Shown piece after piece: positions 23,341-28,498 of a stretch of DNA of 30,505 bases; position 1 is the stretch's first letter, and each line of letters begins with the position of its first letter. A program made the translations under genes and the position numbers. Source of the DNA: Peptococcus simiae (lineage in GTDB: Bacteria > Bacillota > Peptococcia > Peptococcales > Peptococcaceae). The notes beneath the pieces were generated by a model. That model saw only the letters and a list, made by a program, of their open reading frames with translations. It had not been told where the DNA came from and did no database searches. The stretch covers positions 1 through 30,505 of the forward strand of contig NZ_JBJUVG010000015.1 of NCBI RefSeq assembly GCF_046097595.1, in the 5' to 3' direction.

Positions 23341-24159
23341 TTAGGGGAACTTAGGAAAGTCGTCGAAATTCGGATCTCTTTTTTCCAGGAAGGCATTCTT
23401 CCCCTCTTTGCCTTCATCGGTCGTATAGTACAGCATGGTGCAGTCACCGCCCAGCTGCTGTAAACCGGCCAATCCGTCGGTATCTGCATTCATAGAAGCT
23501 TTAATAAAGCGTAAGGCCGTTGGGGACATCATGAGAATCCGCTCGCACCAGGCCAGGGTCACTTCTTCCACTTCAGCCAGGGGTACCACGGTATTGACCC
23601 AGCCCATGGCATAGGCCTCTTCAGCCGTGTATTGGCGGCACATAAACCAGACTTCTTTCGCCCGTTTATGGCCAATCACCCGAGCCAGGTAGCCGGACCC
23701 ATAGCCGGCATCAAAAGACCCCACCTTAGGACCGGTTTGACCAAAGCGGGCGTTATCCGCTGCAATTGTAATATCACAAACCAGCTGGAGGATATTACCG
23801 CCGCCGATGGACCATCCCTTGACCATAGCCACCACCGGCTTGGGCAAAATCCGAATGAGCCGCTGTAAGTCCAAAACATTTAAACGGGCAATCCCGTCCC
23901 GCCCCACATAGCCTCCATGACCACGCACCTTCTGGTCACCGCCGGAACAAAAAGCCTTATCGCCGGCTCCGGTCAAAATCACCAGGCCAATCCCGGCGTC
24001 ATCCCGGCAGATGGTCACCGCATCAATCATTTCTTGAACCGTCAAGGGGGTAAACGCATTGTGGACCTCCGGCCGATTAATGGTTATTTTAGCTATTTTT
24101 CCGGACCGTTCAAAAATAATCTCTTCGTACAGCTTAACTGTTTCCCATTGATAAGCCAT
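23341..24159 (-). CDS. menB: 1,4-Dihydroxy-2-naphthoyl-CoA synthase
   Basis: Cyclises OSB-CoA to DHNA-CoA. The 272-residue crotonase-family protein has CSGGDQKVRGHGGYVG at 71-86 (the GDQKVRG motif is diagnostic for MenB), the oxyanion-hole segment GWSIGGGN at 115-122, and QTGPKVGSFDAGYGSGYLA at 141-159, and ends with DDFPKFP, a MenB-like tail. AAAGGTG precedes the ATG. It is the first gene of menB-menE-menI-transporter. MenF, MenD, MenH and MenC are not encoded nearby. Confidence 0.96.
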   Translation of the reverse strand: MAYQWETVKLYEEIIFERSGKIAKITINRPEVHNAFTPLTVQEMIDAVTICRDDAGIGLVILTGAGDKAFCSGGDQKVRGHGGYVGRDGIARLNVLDLQRLIRILPKPVVAMVKGWSIGGGNILQLVCDITIAADNARFGQTGPKVGSFDAGYGSGYLARVIGHKRAKEVWFMCRQYTAEEAYAMGWVNTVVPLAEVEEVTLAWCERILMMSPTALRFIKASMNADTDGLAGLQQLGGDCTMLYYTTDEGKEGKNAFLEKRDPNFDDFPKFP

Positions 24160-24206
24160 CTTTTCACACCTTTCCCGCTTTTAAAAAGCTTAGAATAACT
24201 TCACTC

Positions 24207-24215
24207 ATTTTATCA
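24207..24215 (-). promoter_or_regulatory. Candidate extended -10 promoter for the men operon
   Basis: On the minus strand TGATAAAAT: a TGn extension plus TAAAAT, about 48 bases before the menB start. The hexamer 17 bases upstream (TAGTAT) is not a good -35, so this rests on the extended -10 only. The rest of the 24160-24300 gap shows only A/T-rich sequence. Confidence 0.45.
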
Positions 24216-24301
24216 TTCTGTAAAATCAAATACTAGCCTATCATTGTACTTTTTGAGATTTTTTTCACTTATTAGCCTGTTCCGAAAGAGAGCATAATGA
24301 A

Positions 24302-24339
24302 GCCCCGGTAGTCGATCTTTTCGATTCAACCACCGGGGC
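24302..24339 (-). terminator. Hairpin after the six-flavin protein gene, probable terminator
   Basis: GCCCCGGT (24302-24309) pairs with ACCGGGGC (24332-24339), with an inner TCGA/TCGA stem. It lies 22 bases past the stop codon of the gene ending at 24362. The T-tract after it is weak (TTCATTATG), so termination may be partial or factor-assisted. Confidence 0.6.
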
Positions 24340-24361
24340 GCTATTCATTTAATAGACAGTA

Positions 24362-27172
24362 TTATGGTTTATCTTCTGCGGACGCGTTAAAGTGATCGGT
24401 CTCCGGACTGGTCATGAGCTCGTTTATAGGATTCGTCACAGTCTGCCAGTCCTCCCGGGCCATGGCCTTTCCTTCGCCATTACCGAAAAAGCCTTCCGCC
24501 TCCGTTTGGGCATTTTGCCAAGCGGCAAAAAGCTTTTTCCACCAAGTTCGTATGCTGGCCAATTGGTCGTTTAAGGCAGCCACTTCCGCTTCCTTGGCAG
24601 CCAATTGGGCCTGCAGGTCAGCCACTTGCCCATCTGTACCGCCTTCACCATCAGCCGGGTGGTCACCAGGGTCATGACCGCCGGTCCCGACCCCTTCCAG
24701 GGCATTTTTGACTGCTTCAATTAAGCCCTTGGAGGTGTAGGTAGCACCCGTAACGGTATCGACATCAATCTTTTGCTGGTCAACCATAGCCTTGGGAACC
24801 CTTCTGAAAGGCTTATTCCGGTAAGGCCTACTTTCATCATGGCTGGTTATCTCAATTTTTTCTAACCGACCACCGGCTACCATTACATCCACTTCAATAG
24901 GCGTCCGTTTTCCATCTAATTTTTGATATTTTTTAGGTTCTTCTTCCGCCATACTTTCCGGGCCGGTGGACCCATGGTAGCCATAGCCCTTACCATGGTA
25001 GGTCCCGTCCGGAATCTTGCTGATGTCCAGGCCCGGCTTAGTTGGCCCACTCCCCTGCCCGGCTTCCAGGGCACGGATTTTTTCCTCAAGGGCCTTGATC
25101 TCTTCCGCATGTTTTTTCTTCAAGGCCTCAGTCAGGGCCCCACTGTCTCCACCGCTGCCGGCAAAGGAGGCCTTCATGGCCTGGCGGACAGCGTTTTTGA
25201 TGGCATTAGAGGTAATGGTCGCCCCGGAAAAAGCATCGACCCCCTTAATGGTCTGCTTGCTTATAATCTGGGGCACCACATGGTCCCAGGCATCTGAATA
25301 GTAGGGCTCGGTCTCACCGCTCCTATCTAAGACCGTGATCTCCACGATTTTTTTATCCTTTACGGTAATAGATAACTTGAGTTCATTATTACCGCCATCG
25401 CTGTAGCCCTTGGCACTGCCAATAAAGGTGCCATCGTGGAGCTGGCCATCTCCTAGAGAGTCCTCCAGTTGCTTGTTCAGGGCCTCAACTTCTTCCTTGA
25501 GTCGCTTATTCTCCTCTTCCAGGGCCGGGCTGCCCCCTGCCTCTTCACTGCCGGCAGCTAGGCCGGCAGACTGGCGTAGGGCCCGGACGGTGGCCTTGAG
25601 GATGGCCTTGGATGAAAAGGTCGCCCCGGAAACGGTGTCGACACCGCTTGTGGACCCCTTACTTAAAATGGCGTCCACAACCGCTTCTGCCTGATCAAAG
25701 TATTCCCGGTCCTCATTGTGGTCAGTGACCCGCAAGCCGGTTAACTTTTGACCGCTAACACTGGCTTCAACGGTCACAGCACTCTTATAGCCCCGGGCGG
25801 TCCCGGTAAAGGTCCCGTCCTTCCAATTGGCAGCCGGCGGTTCACCCTCAGCGGATAGGTCGGCCTGTTTCAGGCGGTCATTTTCTTCCTTTAATTTTTT
25901 AAGGGTCAGTTCAAATTCTTTCTTGGCCTGGGCCATGGCCCCGCTGGTATCACCGGTTTGACCGGCTTGGGCCAGGGCCATGTTGGTGGCGTTAATGAGG
26001 CCAAAGGAGGAAAAGGTCGCGCCGGAAACGGTATCTACCCCGGCAGTGCCGCCTTTTTTAACCATCTGGTCCAAAAGGGGCAGGGCCTTGGCCAGGTATT
26101 CCTTGTCATCATCACTGTCAACCAGCTTGACCTGGACCAACTTACCATCCTTGACCACCGCTTGGACAGTGGTCTTCAAGTTGTAGCCCTTGGCGGACCC
26201 CTCATAAGTGCCGTCTTTCAGCTGGGCTGGTACCAGGCCGCCCAGCTTTTCCTTCTGCAAGGTAGCCAGCTGGTCCTTTAACCGCTGATTTTCTTCCTTT
26301 AAACGCTCAGCAGCCGGATTTTTACCTGTTGGACCGGCTTTCCCGGCCCCCTGGCTGGATGAAGGACCGCCACTGGCCTGGGCCAGGGCGTCATTGACGG
26401 CATTTAAGAGGCCATTGGAAGAAAAAGTGGCCCCGGAAACAGCATCAATGCCGGCTGTGCCCTTTTTCCCGATGACCCGGTCCAGGATCGCCAGGGCATT
26501 ATTGATATAGGGGGCATCTTCATTGCCGGAGACCATCCGGGCCGAGCTGATGACCCCACCACTAATAACCACTTCCACGCCAATGCTGCCGGCATAGCCC
26601 TGGCCATAGCCGACATAGGTCCCATCCTTTAAGCTGTCAAAGGTCTTTCCCGCAGCGGGCGCCGGTGCTGCTGCGTTTCTCTGGCCTTGACCGCCTCGAC
26701 TGCCTGCAGCCGTTTTTTTCGCCGGGGCACCACCGGCCTTGGAAAGGGCATCGGTTGCCGCCTCTATAATGGCTCGGCTGGTTAAGGTGGCCCCACTGAT
26801 GGTGTCCACCTCAAGAGACCCCTTGGCCAGGATGGCCTGGATGACCCCGGCCCCCTTTTCATAGTAGCCCGGCGTCTCCGTATGACTTAACACTTTTAAA
26901 TCAACAATTTTATTATCCTTAACGGTCACCTCTACCGTCACCAAGCCGGAATAGCCTTCGGCACTCCCGGTATAGGTCCCATCCTTGAGGTTCCCCATCT
27001 TGGCCCGGTTGACTAAGCCTTTAGGGGCTTCTTCTTTTGAGCGGTCAGGTCGGACCCGGCTTTGCGTCGTCTCTGACTCATCAGCGCCGCCGGCAGACCC
27101 CATGGCATAGCCGGTCGTTAGGCTGGTGAGCATGGACAGAGTGAGGATGATACTGATAAAGCTCTTATTCAT
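24362..27172 (-). CDS. Secreted protein with six FMN-binding domains and coiled-coil linkers
   Basis: A 936-residue exported protein, predicted extracytoplasmic electron carrier. The signal peptide is about residues 1-24 (MNKSFISIILTLSMLTSLTT then GYA-MG), without a lipobox cysteine. Six FMN_bind domains follow at about 63-143, 182-263, 319-401, 451-532, 579-666 and 721-825; each begins [K/H/P]DGT[Y/F]xG and ends in a flavinylation motif SGAT (126, 246, 383, 515, 649) or TGAT (808), whose Thr would carry FMN attached by ApbE, as in NqrC and RnfG. Charged coiled-coil stretches of the type RLKEEN lie at about 287-310, 416-436, 550-573, 679-704 and 850-875. The last part is Trp-rich (RTWWKKLFAAW); no LPXTG or membrane anchor is seen. 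The start at 27172 has AAGGAGGCGG; earlier in-frame codons encode no signal peptide. It lies 13 bases after the single-FMN protein gene. Confidence 0.88.
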   Translation of the reverse strand: MNKSFISIILTLSMLTSLTTGYAMGSAGGADESETTQSRVRPDRSKEEAPKGLVNRAKMGNLKDGTYTGSAEGYSGLVTVEVTVKDNKIVDLKVLSHTETPGYYEKGAGVIQAILAKGSLEVDTISGATLTSRAIIEAATDALSKAGGAPAKKTAAGSRGGQGQRNAAAPAPAAGKTFDSLKDGTYVGYGQGYAGSIGVEVVISGGVISSARMVSGNEDAPYINNALAILDRVIGKKGTAGIDAVSGATFSSNGLLNAVNDALAQASGGPSSSQGAGKAGPTGKNPAAERLKEENQRLKDQLATLQKEKLGGLVPAQLKDGTYEGSAKGYNLKTTVQAVVKDGKLVQVKLVDSDDDKEYLAKALPLLDQMVKKGGTAGVDTVSGATFSSFGLINATNMALAQAGQTGDTSGAMAQAKKEFELTLKKLKEENDRLKQADLSAEGEPPAANWKDGTFTGTARGYKSAVTVEASVSGQKLTGLRVTDHNEDREYFDQAEAVVDAILSKGSTSGVDTVSGATFSSKAILKATVRALRQSAGLAAGSEEAGGSPALEEENKRLKEEVEALNKQLEDSLGDGQLHDGTFIGSAKGYSDGGNNELKLSITVKDKKIVEITVLDRSGETEPYYSDAWDHVVPQIISKQTIKGVDAFSGATITSNAIKNAVRQAMKASFAGSGGDSGALTEALKKKHAEEIKALEEKIRALEAGQGSGPTKPGLDISKIPDGTYHGKGYGYHGSTGPESMAEEEPKKYQKLDGKRTPIEVDVMVAGGRLEKIEITSHDESRPYRNKPFRRVPKAMVDQQKIDVDTVTGATYTSKGLIEAVKNALEGVGTGGHDPGDHPADGEGGTDGQVADLQAQLAAKEAEVAALNDQLASIRTWWKKLFAAWQNAQTEAEGFFGNGEGKAMAREDWQTVTNPINELMTSPETDHFNASAEDKP

Positions 27173-27185
27173 TCCACCGCCTCCT

Positions 27186-27590
27186 TTACTTTTTCGCCTT
27201 GGCCAGGGCCGCATCGATCGCATCCAAGAAACCACAGGAGCTAAAGGTGGCCCCACTAATGGTGTCTACCTTGGTCGATTGGTCTTCCAGCACCTTGGCA
27301 ATAAGGGGTTCAATCTTAGCCAGGTAGTCTTGGTCATCACCGGTTTCCGCAATTTCCGCCTGGCCAATCCAACCGTTGACAATCTTCACTTTGACGGTCA
27401 TGTTGCCGTTATAGCCTTCTGCCGTTCCGCTATAGTCCCCATCCTTGTAGGGGCCCGGTTCACGATTTTCCACATCTGCAGAAAGACTGGCAGGCTCTGC
27501 CTGGACAATCTCCCCATGGGCCAGGATAGACCCAAGAGAAACCCCAATCACCAGGCAGGTCAGTAAAGCTTTTTTTCTAGGATCGATCAT
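27186..27590 (-). CDS. Secreted protein with a single FMN-binding domain
   Basis: A 134-residue exported protein. Residues 1-31 form a signal peptide (basic MIDPRKK, hydrophobic ALLTCLVIGVSLGSILA, likely cleavage near VQAEP). One FMN_bind domain spans about 48-130, starting KDGDYSGTAEGYNG and ending with DTISGATFSS, where the SGAT Thr (residue 115) is the expected covalent FMN site. A cysteine follows the motif (SSCGF). The start overlaps the heme-protein gene by 14 bases and has GGAGG upstream. By size and position it is the natural first electron acceptor from the membrane protein, passing electrons to the six-domain protein; this is inferred. Confidence 0.88.
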   Translation of the reverse strand: MIDPRKKALLTCLVIGVSLGSILAHGEIVQAEPASLSADVENREPGPYKDGDYSGTAEGYNGNMTVKVKIVNGWIGQAEIAETGDDQDYLAKIEPLIAKVLEDQSTKVDTISGATFSSCGFLDAIDAALAKAKK

Positions 27591-28317
27591 GGATGCCTCC
27601 CTTTGTCTTTAAGGCCATCACCACCAAGCGGACAACCTCCCGGGTCCGCTTTTGAAAGCGGAGGGTCAAGTAGGCTGCAAACAAAAGCGTATACAGACAG
27701 CTGGCAAAAGCATAAGTAGGCTCCGGGTGGAGGGCATAGGCCAGCATGACATGCAGGTAAACAAAGGCATAAAATAGGTAGGCATGCCTTTGGATGTTCT
27801 TCCACCGCTTCCCCTTTAGTTTTTTTCGCACCCTTGGGAAGGACGTCACCCAGAGGGGGATGAAAATGGCCCCGGCATAAAGGCCCAAAAGGACCATCAT
27901 GGTAAAGGTCCAAAAAGCCATCCCCTCCATGGCCTTAAACCGGTCCAGGTGCAGTAGGGTATCAATGACATAGTGGAAGAGGTGGGGCAGTAAGACAACC
28001 CCCCCTAGGATAGATAATTCACCCCGGGCCCGCATGATATTTTTCCGCAGGTCCCAGTGGCGGGGCAGTACCGCCCCAAACATGACCACAATGAAAAAGG
28101 CCGTGCCCAGGGTGCCGTTATCGCACACCGCCAGGATATGCCCGACCCCGGCCCCGGTTTTTAAGACCTTATCCTGGAGGGTCAAAAGGTAGGCCAGGCA
28201 GGCCGTAAAGGCAAAGACCGCCCCGGCCCCATAGAGGGGCCAGTTCAGCATCTGCATATGCTTACCGCCCAGCCGGGCCAGGCCCGCTGCAAAAATCAGA
28301 GAAATAAGTAGTTCCAT
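27577..28317 (-). CDS. MsrQ/ferric-reductase-like transmembrane heme b protein
   Basis: A 246-residue integral membrane protein with about seven hydrophobic segments (near 1-18, 23-47, 72-85, 98-121, 134-158, 178-197, 201-219). The pattern RARGELSILGGVVLLPHLFHY followed by WKNIQRHAYLFYAFVYLHV recalls MsrQ and other ferric-reductase-like domain proteins. His112 or His115 and His178/His189 are candidate heme ligands. The family passes electrons from quinols or flavins across the membrane to an outside partner. No NAD(P)H-binding or cytosolic flavin domain is attached, so menaquinol is the likely donor (inference). GGAGGTTAC precedes the ATG; it is the first gene of the three-gene flavin locus. 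Confidence 0.82.
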   Translation of the reverse strand: MELLISLIFAAGLARLGGKHMQMLNWPLYGAGAVFAFTACLAYLLTLQDKVLKTGAGVGHILAVCDNGTLGTAFFIVVMFGAVLPRHWDLRKNIMRARGELSILGGVVLLPHLFHYVIDTLLHLDRFKAMEGMAFWTFTMMVLLGLYAGAIFIPLWVTSFPRVRKKLKGKRWKNIQRHAYLFYAFVYLHVMLAYALHPEPTYAFASCLYTLLFAAYLTLRFQKRTREVVRLVVMALKTKGGIHDRS

Positions 28318-28362
28318 GTAACCTCCAATCCGTATGATGCCATAACCAGCTATTCCATCTTA

Positions 28363-28392
28363 CTTATAATAATCGCTTACAATAAGTCACAA
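28363..28392 (-). promoter_or_regulatory. Candidate promoter of the heme/flavin operon
   Basis: On the minus strand: -35 TTGTGA (28387-28392), 18-bp spacer, -10 TATAAG (28363-28368); TATTAT at 15-bp spacing is an alternative. It lies about 46 bases before the start at 28317. Moderate match only. Confidence 0.45.
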
Positions 28393-28443
28393 GCTTCTCT
28401 CAAAGGAGGTGCTGCAAGAAAGGACATCCTTATACCACAAAAG

Positions 28444-28487
28444 GATCTACGGTTTTAAGTCTTCCTCAAAACCGTAGATCTCTTTTT
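28444..28487. terminator. Bidirectional terminator after the truncated flavoprotein gene
   Basis: GATCTACGGTTTT (28444-28456) and AAAACCGTAGATC (28468-28480) form a perfect 13-bp stem with an 11-base loop. T-tracts follow on both strands (CTCTTTTT on plus, CCTTTTG on minus). It closes the minus-strand gene ending at 28499 and separates it from the heme/flavin operon. Confidence 0.85.
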
Positions 28488-28498
28488 AAATCAGACCA

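Noticed and set aside
24362..27172. Repeats in the six-flavin gene as a possible CRISPR or tandem repeat array
   Set aside because: The repeats are about 400 bases apart, in frame, and correspond to protein domains; no short direct repeats with unique spacers occur.
27173..27256. Longer N-terminus for the six-flavin protein beginning at 27256
   Set aside because: The extra 28 residues are out of character (Pro/Arg-rich), overlap the single-FMN gene in another frame, and would bury the signal peptide. The ribosome site AAGGAGGCGG points to 27172.
28402..28430. Strong plus-strand ribosome-binding site (AAAGGAGGTG)
   Set aside because: No start codon with a lasting reading frame follows it; the match is probably chance in the intergenic region.
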